A stretch of DNA of 64,000 nt, taken from Stigmatella ashevillena (lineage in GTDB: Bacteria > Myxococcota > Myxococcia > Myxococcales > Myxococcaceae). The notes beneath the pieces are model-generated. The model did no database searches and was not told the DNA's origin. It worked only from the letters and a program-made list of their open reading frames with translations. The stretch is taken from contig NZ_JAQNDM010000002.1 of assembly GCF_028368975.1 (NCBI RefSeq), forward strand, positions 7,248,425-7,312,424. Direction: 5' to 3'. The position numbers and the translations under genes were made by a program. This document shows positions 43,302 to 52,186 of the stretch, piece after piece (position 1 is the first letter of the stretch; every line of letters starts with the position of its first letter).

Positions 43302-44363
43302 ATGGAAACCTCGTCTGTTCCGAGGACGGTTTCGGGCGTGCCCCCGGCGCTCCGGGGAATCCTCCCGGTGCTGGTGGCGGTGCCGGTGCTGATGGCGCTG
43401 GAGTGGCTGCTGAGCGGCTCGCCCTTCGCGCAGCAGCTCACCTACCGCGTGGGCGTCAACGTCGTGCTGGCGGTGAGCCTCAACATTGTCAATGGCATGA
43501 CGGGGCAGTTCTCCATCGGCCACGCGGGCTTCATGGCGGTGGGGGCCTATGTCTCCTCGGTGCTCTCGCTGAGCCTGAAGGAGATCGCCCTCTCGTTCCT
43601 GCCCGTGGCGGTGAGCGACCAACTGTTCTTCATCACCGCGCTCCTGGTGGGCGGAGCGGCGGCGGCGCTGTGTGGCTTCCTCGTGGGCCTGCCCTCGTTG
43701 CGCTTGCGCGGGGACTACCTGGCCATCGTCACCCTGGGGTTCGGGGAGATCATCCGCGTCATCGTGCAGAACACCGCGATGTTCGGCCGCGCGCTGGGCC
43801 TGTCGGGGATTCCGCCCGCCACCAGCGTGATGATGGTGGGCTTCTGGGTGTTCCTGACCGTGCTGGTGGCGCGGCGCATCGCGGGCTCCAGCCATGGCCG
43901 CAGCCTGTGGGCCATCCGCGAGGATGAGGTGGCTGCCGAGGCGATGGGCGTGGACACCACCGGTTACAAGGTCCGCGCCTTCGTCATCTCCTCCTTCTTC
44001 GCGGGCGTGGCCGGAGGGCTGTTCGCCCACTTCGTGCAGGTCATCAACCCGAACTCCTTCACCTTCGTGCAGTCGATGGAGATTGTCGTCATGGTGGTGC
44101 TGGGGGGGCTGGGCTCCACCACGGGTGCCATCGTGGCGGCGGTGTTCCTCACCCTGCTGCCCGAGGCGCTGCGCTCCCTGCTGCCGATGCTGACGGAAGA
44201 GGGCAGCTCGCTGTCCTCGCGCGTGGATCAGATCCGCATGCCGCTGTACGGCATCCTGTTGGTGGCGCTGATGCTGCTGCGCCCGCAGGGGCTCTTCGGG
44301 ACGAAGGAGCTTTGGGAGGTGCTGCCACGGTGGCTCCCCCGGCGGAGAAAGGGGCTCGCGTGA
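43302..44363 (+). CDS. livM: Branched-chain amino-acid ABC permease LivM
   Basis: 353-residue partner permease. Features: LNIVNGMTGQFSIGHAGFMA, GLPSLRLRGDYLAIVTLGFG with EIIRVIVQNT, the EAA-like loop LWAIREDEVAAEAMGVDTTG, and MEIVVMVVLGGLGSTTGAIV. Helices number about nine. Its stop overlaps the livG GTG start by 4 bases. With LivH it forms the membrane channel. Confidence 0.94.
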   Translation: METSSVPRTVSGVPPALRGILPVLVAVPVLMALEWLLSGSPFAQQLTYRVGVNVVLAVSLNIVNGMTGQFSIGHAGFMAVGAYVSSVLSLSLKEIALSFLPVAVSDQLFFITALLVGGAAAALCGFLVGLPSLRLRGDYLAIVTLGFGEIIRVIVQNTAMFGRALGLSGIPPATSVMMVGFWVFLTVLVARRIAGSSHGRSLWAIREDEVAAEAMGVDTTGYKVRAFVISSFFAGVAGGLFAHFVQVINPNSFTFVQSMEIVVMVVLGGLGSTTGAIVAAVFLTLLPEALRSLLPMLTEEGSSLSSRVDQIRMPLYGILLVALMLLRPQGLFGTKELWEVLPRWLPRRRKGLA

Positions 44364-45240
44364 GCGCCGCGCTGCAGACCGCACCGGAGCAGGCCGGCGA
44401 GGCGTTGCTCGAGACCGATGGGGTGAGCATCCAGTTCGGAGGCCTGCGGGCCCTGTCGGACTTCCGGTTGGCCATCCGCAAAGGGGACCTGCAGGGGCTC
44501 ATCGGTCCCAACGGGGCAGGGAAGACGACGGCATTCAACGTGCTGACGGGCGTGTACCGGCCCACCCAGGGCTCGGTGCGGGTGGCGGGGCAGCGGGTGA
44601 ACGGGTGGCTGCCGCACCAGATCAACCACCTGGGGCTGGCGCGCACCTTCCAGAACATCCGCCTGTTCCGGTCGCTTACCACGTTGGACAACGTGAAGGT
44701 GGCGTGCCGGGCGCAGGGGGCGCTGAACCCGGAGGGCGTGGGGCTGGGGACGAAGGTGCGGGCGGCGGTGCGCAACTATAAGGACTGGTGGCGGGCGATG
44801 CTGCTCACCCCGGGCTTCCTGGAGGAGGAGCGCGATCTGACCCAGCAGGCCGAGCGTCTGCTGGAGGTGATGGGGCTGTCGCACCGGCGGGACGAGGAGG
44901 CGCGTAACCTGCCTTACGGCGAGCAGCGGCGGCTGGAGATTGCGCGCGCTCTGGGCACGCGGCCCAAGGTGCTGCTGCTGGACGAGCCTGCGGCGGGCAT
45001 GAACACCCGCGAGAAGGCGGACCTGATGGTGCTCATCCGCAAGCTGCGGGATGAGTTCTCGCTGGGCATCCTGGTCATCGAGCACGACATGAAGCTGGTG
45101 ATGGGCATCTGCGAGCAGATCACCGTGCTCGACCATGGAGAGATGATTGCCCGGGGAGCGCCCGAGCAGGTGCGCAGCGACCGGAAGGTCATCGAGGCGT
45201 ACCTGGGGGACAACTACCTGGAGACGCACGGAGGGGCGGC

Positions 45241-45244
<4 letters not shown>
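44360..45244 (+). CDS. livG: Branched-chain amino-acid ABC ATPase LivG
   Basis: 294-residue ATPase. GTG 44360 overlaps the livM stop (GTGA), as in the next junction; an earlier GTG in frame would extend into livM. Walker A GPNGAGKTT, the LivG-type NHLGLARTFQNIRLF with the Q-loop, signature LPYGEQRRLEIARAL, Walker B VLLLDEPAAGM and switch His in VIEHDMKLVM. An insert of about 30 residues after the Q-loop is normal for LivG. Stop overlaps livF start by 4. Confidence 0.94.
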
Positions 45245-45992
<748 letters not shown>

Positions 45993-45993
<1 letters not shown>

Positions 45994-46025
45994 GGACAGG
46001 CGCCGCGAGGGCGGCACCTTGTCCC
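45993..46025. terminator. Terminator between livF and a convergent gene
   Basis: GGGACAGGCGCC (from 45993) pairs with GGCACCTTGTCCC (to 46025) with one G-T pair and a single-base bulge around an 8-base loop. It starts at the livF stop codon and lies 12 bases before the end of the convergent gene, so it can serve both. Confidence 0.62.
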
Positions 46026-46037
46026 CGGAGCATCACG

Positions 46038-47099
46038 TCAAGGCAGCAGGACGAGGATGCCGACCTGGTTGGGGCCCGCGAGGATGCGGGTCGTCCCGGC
46101 AGCGGGTGTGGAGAGCTTGTCCTTGAGGGCGGTGTCGACGCCGAAGAGGGCACCACCAGCGGCCAGCAGGGCCCCGCCGACGATCATGGTGAGCTTGCCG
46201 TTCTTGCGTTGGGACTCACCGTCTTCGCGGAGCTGAATCAAGCCGGGGAGTTCCGCAGTTGTGGGCAGCTTGTTGTCGAAAGCGCTGTTGAAGTCCTTGG
46301 CCTTCGAGTCAGCGCCGAGAAGGAAGGCGGTCGCGACGCCCAGCCCCACGACGCCGATACCCCCAGCAGCGATGCCAACGGGTGTCATCCACGTGCGTCC
46401 TCGGGGACGCGGTGGGGGCGGCGGCTCGGCCTTCAGGGGGGGCGCGGAGGGCGTGGGCTGAGCAACGGTGGGCGCAGGGTCCGGCTCGATGGGCTTGTCC
46501 GTGAGCGATTGAGGGATGAACTCAGGCTCGGGAGGCCGGGTTGTTTCGAGCTGGTCGAGGAGTTGCGAGACCGCTGAGCGGACGAGTTCAGGCTCGGGAG
46601 GGACGGGGGACGAGAGAATCAGGTCCTTGAGCTTCTCCTCGATGAGCTTCCCGGAAGCGTCTACCGCTCGCCCGGTGATGCGCGTGCCCTTGAGGGCGCC
46701 TCGGATGTAGGTGAACTGGATGCTCAGGTAGAGGGAGCGAGCAGCCTGGGTGGTGGCGGCAAGGCGGCCGAGGCAGGCATCCCGTTCCTTGAGGATCTTC
46801 TTGGTGGCACAGGAGACAGCGACCTCCTTTTTCTTTCCCTTCTTGGGCTTGTCCTTCGCCTTCTCCTCTTCGAAGAAGGCATTGACCTCCGTGGAGGGCA
46901 CGAAGTCGATGTTGTCGCGGACAGCGGCGGTGATGCAGGCGAGCTGAAGGTCTGGAGCGGAGGCCTTCTTGTTACCGGTGATGACACAGGGGTGGAGGGC
47001 GATGCGCTCTCGCGCGGCGGCCTGGGCTCCTGCCACGGGGAACAGGAGGGCAGCGGAGAGGGCGAGCAAGAGGCCGTGTGGAGAGAGGCGATTCAGCAT
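46038..47099 (-). CDS. Hypothetical exported protein with C-terminal membrane helices
   Basis: 353 residues. Signal peptide at 1-28 (LLLALSAALLFPVAGAQA). Residues 30-180 form an alpha/beta domain (ERIALHPCVITGNKK ... LSIQFTYIRGALKGTRITGR), resembling myxobacterial proteins that compute a localisation or FlgO-like fold. A Pro-rich linker (about 205-245) and two hydrophobic segments (GIAAGGIGVVGLGVATAFLL and MIVGGALLAAGGALFGV) follow. The three cysteines around 37, 54 and 97 may form disulfides. ATG 47099 begins the signal peptide; upstream frame has no support. No family name is given with confidence. Confidence 0.7.
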   Translation of the reverse strand: MLNRLSPHGLLLALSAALLFPVAGAQAAARERIALHPCVITGNKKASAPDLQLACITAAVRDNIDFVPSTEVNAFFEEEKAKDKPKKGKKKEVAVSCATKKILKERDACLGRLAATTQAARSLYLSIQFTYIRGALKGTRITGRAVDASGKLIEEKLKDLILSSPVPPEPELVRSAVSQLLDQLETTRPPEPEFIPQSLTDKPIEPDPAPTVAQPTPSAPPLKAEPPPPPRPRGRTWMTPVGIAAGGIGVVGLGVATAFLLGADSKAKDFNSAFDNKLPTTAELPGLIQLREDGESQRKNGKLTMIVGGALLAAGGALFGVDTALKDKLSTPAAGTTRILAGPNQVGILVLLP

Positions 47100-47221
47100 G
47101 AGTGCCCTCGTGTCGGGCGCGAGAAAGAGGAGGGGTTGAGGCAGTGTCTCAACCTTTCGTGAACAGGGGGCCCATGGTATCCACCAGCGGTGGGCCGTCA
47201 AAAGGTTTGGGGAGATCAGTG

Positions 47222-49375
47222 ATGTGGCGAAAACTCCTGAGCACAGCGCTCCTGGTGGGGGCTCTGGCCGCATGCACCGAGTTCGAGGGCAAACCGTGTG
47301 TCGTGGATGACGACTGCGGCTCCAACGGAGTGTGTGAGGTAGTAGACGGGCAAGGGTACTGCCGAAAAAAGCCGGATATTGCTGATCAGTGTGAGCCCGT
47401 CTGTGCCGCGTACGACGTGTGCACCACGGAGGGATGTAAGCCGCGCTTCTCTGCTTTGAAGATCAAGGAACCTGCCAACGGTGTTTTGCTGAATGGTGGA
47501 ACAATCTCCATCGTCGCGGAACTGACGGAGCAGTACGCGACTTCAGCAGAGTGGCCTGCGCTCGTGTTCACTGCGAAACGGCAGGATGGAAGTCCAGCGG
47601 GTTCGATCCCAACCCCTACGCGAAACGGTAACACATACACGGCGTTGTGGACGGTGCCAAACCTGGATGAGCAGGTCACCGTGACTGCGGCTTATCTTGA
47701 GGCCAAGCTCAGTGACACGGTGACGGTCGATGTCGATACCGTGGCCCCAACGTTCACCATCAGCTTCTCCAATCCGCCTACTCGGTTCCCCGGCAATCCG
47801 GGACTCCAGGCAGAGCAACGGGATCAAACGTCAGGGTATGAGGGCGCGTTCCGCAGAGATGAACCTGTCACGGTGACTATCTCGTCTAACGATGATTCCG
47901 TGAGCAAGGTCAACTTGACAGTCGTTGGGATTGGCGCTGGAGGCGTTGCAGGTCGAACCGAGCCCATCATCACTGTTGATTTGCAGAAGAGAACTTCGTG
48001 CCCTGGAGGGCAGCCCGTCTGTGGCGAGAAGGTCGTGGACCTCTCTGCTCCGGAGATGAGCGACTTCCGGGGTGCCATGCGATTCCAGGCGAGTGGCCAA
48101 GATGGCGCTGCCAACTTGGGAACATCCGCAGAGGTGCAACTCAGGGTGACGCGCTGGAAGTGGATGTTTGAGGCCGTGACAGCAATCCATGGCACCCCTG
48201 CTGTTGGAAACATGGGTACGGTTTACTTCGGTACCAACTCTAATTCTAAATCAGGGAAGACGTTTGGAGTTGATCCGGTGGGCGGCAAGAAGTGGACCTT
48301 CGATACAGGAGATGTGGCAGGAAGCCCTGCGGTAGGGGCATGGAATGCAAACGAAGAGTATGTGTATGTGGCCGGACGCGGAAATACTTCAGCGCTGTAC
48401 GCTATCCGCAGCGATGGTGTAGAGAAGCAAAGGTGTTCCTATTCTGGTAATTTCGAGCTTCTAAGTGCGGTTGCTGTGGGAATAGTTGGATCAGAAGAGA
48501 GCGCAGTAACCATCTACAATAGTGGTGATGGTCAAGTGCAGGTAGTTCAAATTCGCCCTGATTCTACCGGGCCAAAATGCTTTAATATTGTTGGGGCTGC
48601 GATCCCGCAGAGTATTGCTGGCGCCGTGGTTGTTAAAGACAATAATGTATTTTACGGTACTTCTATGCGTACAATTACTAGTTACGATCTTTCAACAGAT
48701 CTCAATGTTGCACGTCAGGGGTGGCCTCAAAGCCCAAATAATCTTGTTCGAGGATTGTCAATTGTGGGCGACAAAGTTTACGCTGCCTCTGGTAGCAGCG
48801 ACGATCCATCGGTTGGCGGTCTCTTCTCTGCATCCACTGCTGGAGGTACTTTAGCTTCTGTGTTCCCGGTAGGTGGCGCCACCTCTCGTGTATTCAATCT
48901 AGCTGTTGGAGTGGGAGACCTTGCGTACTTCGGAGCAGAGTCTAGTTCGAGCGCAAGCCTCTACTCGCTTAGGTTAAGTGAGATTGTTTCTGCAACTCCA
49001 GTTGTTGATGCAGTTGGTATATTGAGAGGAGCACCTGTTGCAGGCCGCAACGGGCCTCTTTACACAGCTAATACTCAGGGACGAGTGGCGGCTTGGTCCG
49101 GTGGCTTAAGTTCGCCCCTTTGGAATGTTGACTTGGCTCAAGGAGGAGGCGGCGCGAACATCTCACCGACCCTCGACTGTCTACGTGATGCGTCGGGCAA
49201 GGCCGTGACGAACTCTCCCCTCGGTGTTCTTTACGTGGCCGCAGATACCAAGGTCCATGCGTTCATCGTCGACAGTCCCGGCATGGACCCTGCTGCGCCT
49301 TGGCCCAAGTATCAGCATGACGCTCGAAACACCGGTAACCCGGCCACCCCCATCACCAACTGCCGCCAGCAGTAG
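47222..49375 (+). CDS. Lipoprotein with PQQ-like beta-propeller
   Basis: 717 residues, lipobox Cys18 (VGALAAC). An N-terminal Cys-rich segment (KPCVVDDDCGSNGVCEVVDG) has the EGF-like C-x(4-5)-D-C-G-x-x-G-x-C form common in myxobacterial lipoproteins. One or two Ig-like domains follow (about 70-290), then a seven-bladed quinoprotein-like propeller (about 290-700): HGTPAVGNMGTVYFGTNSN, GSPAVGAWNANEEYVYVAG, and a final WPKYQHDARNTGNP that is typical of this class. The PQQ-binding residues are not evident, so it is probably a surface binding protein. Base composition from about 47.4 to 49.15 kb is strikingly low in GC. Confidence 0.8.
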   Translation: MWRKLLSTALLVGALAACTEFEGKPCVVDDDCGSNGVCEVVDGQGYCRKKPDIADQCEPVCAAYDVCTTEGCKPRFSALKIKEPANGVLLNGGTISIVAELTEQYATSAEWPALVFTAKRQDGSPAGSIPTPTRNGNTYTALWTVPNLDEQVTVTAAYLEAKLSDTVTVDVDTVAPTFTISFSNPPTRFPGNPGLQAEQRDQTSGYEGAFRRDEPVTVTISSNDDSVSKVNLTVVGIGAGGVAGRTEPIITVDLQKRTSCPGGQPVCGEKVVDLSAPEMSDFRGAMRFQASGQDGAANLGTSAEVQLRVTRWKWMFEAVTAIHGTPAVGNMGTVYFGTNSNSKSGKTFGVDPVGGKKWTFDTGDVAGSPAVGAWNANEEYVYVAGRGNTSALYAIRSDGVEKQRCSYSGNFELLSAVAVGIVGSEESAVTIYNSGDGQVQVVQIRPDSTGPKCFNIVGAAIPQSIAGAVVVKDNNVFYGTSMRTITSYDLSTDLNVARQGWPQSPNNLVRGLSIVGDKVYAASGSSDDPSVGGLFSASTAGGTLASVFPVGGATSRVFNLAVGVGDLAYFGAESSSSASLYSLRLSEIVSATPVVDAVGILRGAPVAGRNGPLYTANTQGRVAAWSGGLSSPLWNVDLAQGGGGANISPTLDCLRDASGKAVTNSPLGVLYVAADTKVHAFIVDSPGMDPAAPWPKYQHDARNTGNPATPITNCRQQ

Positions 49376-49467
49376 AGGGGACCGTTGAGCGCAGGACACA
49401 GCCGCGTGCCGAAATTGGAAACACTGCGTCAAAAACACGGGTAGTCTGTGGCCTTCGTCTCGTCGTA

Positions 49468-49499
49468 GGGTCCCCCTGGACCCTTTTCACTCCTTTTTT
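49468..49499 (+). terminator. Intrinsic terminator upstream of the next lipoprotein gene
   Basis: GGGTCC-CCCT-GGACCC stem (49468-49483) followed by TTTT and then TTTTTT (49494-49499). It is the clearest Rho-independent terminator in the window. It lies 92 bases after the propeller gene and 15 bases before the next ATG, so it could also attenuate transcription of that gene. Confidence 0.72.
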
Positions 49500-49514
49500 C
49501 CTAAGGATGCGTAC

Positions 49515-50237
49515 ATGAGCCTGAAGTCCCGCCTCCTCGCCGCCTTCGCCGTCCTCTCGCTGGTTGCCGTCGCCTGTGCGACCGGTCAGCAGAAAGCGCC
49601 TACCCAGGCGGGTGGATCTTCCACGGTCGAGGAACTCCCCGAGGAGGGTGCTCCCGCCTCCGCTCCTGCGGCCCCGGCTCCGGCCGCTCAGGCCCAGACC
49701 GTGGGAGGCCCGGAGAAGGGCTTCACCGTGAAGATGCCGGGCGCCCCCCAGTCCACCAGCAACAAGATCACCATTCCTTCGGGGGACATCCTCATCGAGA
49801 CCCTGAGCAGTGAGGTCGATGGGGTGACCTACTCCCTGCTCACCTATGACTACCCCGTGAAGTTCGTGGCGGCCCGCTCCCCCGAGGCCCTCCTCAACAG
49901 CGATGGCCGGGATGCGCTCATCAACCAGGTCAAGGGCACGCTGAAGAGCGAGGAGCCCATCGTCCTGGATGGCTACCCCGGCAAGGCCTTCATCATGGGC
50001 TCGGACCGTGGCGATGTGCGCGTCCGCACCTACCTCGTCGGACCGCGCCTCTACACCCTGCTGGGCGTCTACAACCCGGGCATCCCCTCGCCCAGCGTCG
50101 ACGAGTACCTCCAGTCCCTGACCCTCATCAACCCGCCGCCCAAGGTGGAGCGCGCCACCCGCGCCACGGGCGCCTCGGACGGCGGCACGCCGGGCCCGAC
50201 CGACGCGGGCGTCCCCGCGAACGACGGCGGCCGCTGA
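49515..50237 (+). CDS. Hypothetical lipoprotein
   Basis: 240 residues. Lipobox Cys21 (LSLVAVAC). A Pro/Ala linker (30-68) leads to a globular part (70-215): GFTVKMPGAPQSTSNKI, GVTYSLLTYDYPVKFVAARS, GKAFIMGSDRGDVRVRTYLV and GPRLYTLLGVYNPG. The GF-x-V-x-M-P-G-x-P start and YLVGPRLYTLL pattern resemble a widely found envelope domain seen in many bacterial lipoproteins, function unknown. The tail is Gly/Thr/Asp-rich. It lies alone between two hairpins. Confidence 0.78.
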   Translation: MSLKSRLLAAFAVLSLVAVACATGQQKAPTQAGGSSTVEELPEEGAPASAPAAPAPAAQAQTVGGPEKGFTVKMPGAPQSTSNKITIPSGDILIETLSSEVDGVTYSLLTYDYPVKFVAARSPEALLNSDGRDALINQVKGTLKSEEPIVLDGYPGKAFIMGSDRGDVRVRTYLVGPRLYTLLGVYNPGIPSPSVDEYLQSLTLINPPPKVERATRATGASDGGTPGPTDAGVPANDGGR

Positions 50238-50277
50238 CCGCACCGGTTTCTGCCGGTTGACCTTGGGGTAGGAGGCT

Positions 50278-50294
50278 GTCGTCTTGTAGACGAC
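50278..50294 (+). terminator. Short hairpin after the lipoprotein gene
   Basis: Perfect GTCGTCT-TGT-AGACGAC, 41 bases after the stop. No U-tract follows directly, so termination is uncertain. Confidence 0.4.
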
Positions 50295-50385
50295 CCTTCG
50301 TTACCCCTGGGTACACTTCCTCTGTTGTCCGTCTTGCTCCCCCATCCTTAGGTTCTTTTGGGATCTGGCAGGGAGGGACAAGGGG

Positions 50386-52173
50386 ATGATCGGAACGACC
50401 ACGGCCCTGCTCGCGACGGTGCTGCTCGCGAGCGGGACGCCATTGATTTCAGTCGGTGCAGGCAACGCGCTCACGCTGCCGGCTCAGCGGCATGCGGTGA
50501 GAATCGACCTTGGTTCAGGCAAAGCGCCGGTCTGGCTCCTGGCGCTCCAGCAGGGCGGGGTCGAGCGGCGGGGGCTCTCGTTGTTCCGCTCGGACAACGG
50601 CGCCCGGAGCTTCCGCTACATCGCGCCCATTCAGCCGGACACGAGCCACCCGGACCGGGCCGAGCTGCTCGCCGTGGGCCGGGACGTGGCGGTGGTCTAC
50701 TCCTACGAGTCTTCGTCGCTCGGTCCCTCCAGCCGACACGATGTCTGGTTTCAATGGTGGCGCTACCAGTCCTCTGCGGACACGTGGACGCCCGAGCCCG
50801 CGGTGCGCGTCTTTGACGCACCGGATGACAAGATTGCCTACTCCCGGGCCCTCCTCGCGAGGGACTCCCAGGGCCGGCTGTGGATCCAGGCGTTTCGGCT
50901 CGAGCAGAACGGCCGCTCCACCGCCGTCATCTCGGTGTCCACGAACAACGGGAGCAGTTTCAAGGCCCAGCCCGAGCTCGACCAGGTGCGGCGGCGAGGG
51001 GGAGGGCGGCTGCTGAGCGTGGGGAGCAAGCTCGTCTTCGTCTACGGGATGCATGACGGTTTCGAGCCCGCCCGGATGCGCATCCGCAAGGACAGTGATC
51101 CACTGGACACGTGGGGCCCCGTCCGCGAGGCGTTCTCCGAGGGCATCTATCACGGGGCGGCGCTCAGCGCGGTGGCGGACGGGCAGGGCGGCATGCACTT
51201 CGTCTACAAGGACGAGACCGAGCGTCTCTACTACCGGCGCTTTGACGGGAACGCCTTCGGGCCCAGGACGCTGCTGGAGGACTCGCGGGACTGGGCCATG
51301 CAGCCGGCCACCACCCGGATTGGCAACACGCTGTACGTCTTCTACAACCGCATGCGGTCCTCCTCCAGCTACGAGCTACGGGTCCGGGTGCTGAAGAACG
51401 GAACGTTCAGTGATCCCGTGGTGCTGGACTCCCAGACGACCTTCAAGGGCTACCTCAATGCGGTGGAGGCGCTTCCAGCGGGAAGCCAGGAGGTTCCCTG
51501 CTTCTTTGGCAACGCCGCCAATGCCAATTCGCAGGGGACGGTGTCGCGCGTGGCGCTGCCCATCGAAGGCGAAGGGGAAGAGGAGCCACTGCCTCCGGAC
51601 GAGGAGGACCCCCCCGCTCCCGGTGCACTGCTGTTCGAGGATGACTTCGCGGCGCCAGTGACTCGGGGATTGGGGTCCGCGTGGACGGTGAAGGGGCTGT
51701 GGTACGCGAAGAGCGGGCGGGCAATCAGTGACTTGGATGGGGAGGACCTGGCGCTGGCCATCCCTGCGAACTGCGCGGACTGCCGGGTGGAAGCGCAGGT
51801 CCAGCACTTCGCGGAGGAGGAGGCGGGGCTGGTGCTGCGGGCACAAGGCAGCGCGCGCTACAGCCTCATGTACTTGGAGAATGGACGGCTCCAGGTCCGC
51901 AGGGAGGTGGGCGGCTCGGTGAAGGTCCTGGGAGAGGCGTCCAGTGGCCTGTCCTCTTCCTGGGATGCCGTGACGCTCGCGTTCTCCGCGCGAGGGTCGG
52001 GGCCGGTGGAACTCGTGGCCTCCGTGAATGGCCAGGTGCGCCTCACGGTGGTGGACTCCAGCTCTTCGGCGCTCAAGGGGCCTGGGACGGCGGGGCTGGC
52101 CACGCCCATCGCGGGCGTCTGGTTCGACCACTTCGAAGTCCGCGCGTTGGGGACGGAAGACGCCCAGCCCTGA
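50386..52173 (+). CDS. Secreted sialidase-like propeller protein with concanavalin-type end
   Basis: 595 residues with a signal peptide (TTTALLATVLLASGTPLISV). Residues 35-380 show repeated beta-propeller strands of the BNR/sialidase kind (FRSDNGARSFRYIAP, STNNGSSFKAQPELD, MHFVYKDETERLYYRRFDGN, TRIGNTLYVFYNRM). No complete sialidase arginine triad is evident. After an acidic/Pro linker (EGEGEEEPLPPDEEDPPAPG, about 393-412) the C-terminal ~180 residues form a LamG/DUF1080-like jelly roll (FEDDFAAPVTRGLGSAWTVK ... VWFDHFEVRAL), which often binds carbohydrate. It is probably an extracellular glycan-binding or glycan-cleaving protein; substrate unknown. Confidence 0.78.
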   Translation: MIGTTTALLATVLLASGTPLISVGAGNALTLPAQRHAVRIDLGSGKAPVWLLALQQGGVERRGLSLFRSDNGARSFRYIAPIQPDTSHPDRAELLAVGRDVAVVYSYESSSLGPSSRHDVWFQWWRYQSSADTWTPEPAVRVFDAPDDKIAYSRALLARDSQGRLWIQAFRLEQNGRSTAVISVSTNNGSSFKAQPELDQVRRRGGGRLLSVGSKLVFVYGMHDGFEPARMRIRKDSDPLDTWGPVREAFSEGIYHGAALSAVADGQGGMHFVYKDETERLYYRRFDGNAFGPRTLLEDSRDWAMQPATTRIGNTLYVFYNRMRSSSSYELRVRVLKNGTFSDPVVLDSQTTFKGYLNAVEALPAGSQEVPCFFGNAANANSQGTVSRVALPIEGEGEEEPLPPDEEDPPAPGALLFEDDFAAPVTRGLGSAWTVKGLWYAKSGRAISDLDGEDLALAIPANCADCRVEAQVQHFAEEEAGLVLRAQGSARYSLMYLENGRLQVRREVGGSVKVLGEASSGLSSSWDAVTLAFSARGSGPVELVASVNGQVRLTVVDSSSSALKGPGTAGLATPIAGVWFDHFEVRALGTEDAQP

Positions 52174-52186
52174 ACCCGCTCAGGGC
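52167..52186. terminator. Hairpin spanning two convergent stop codons
   Basis: GCCCTGA (52167-52173) and TCAGGGC (52180-52186) with a 6-base loop. The TGA of the plus-strand gene forms the end of one arm and the stop of the minus-strand gene the start of the other, so the genes are 6 bases apart and share one stem. Confidence 0.45.
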
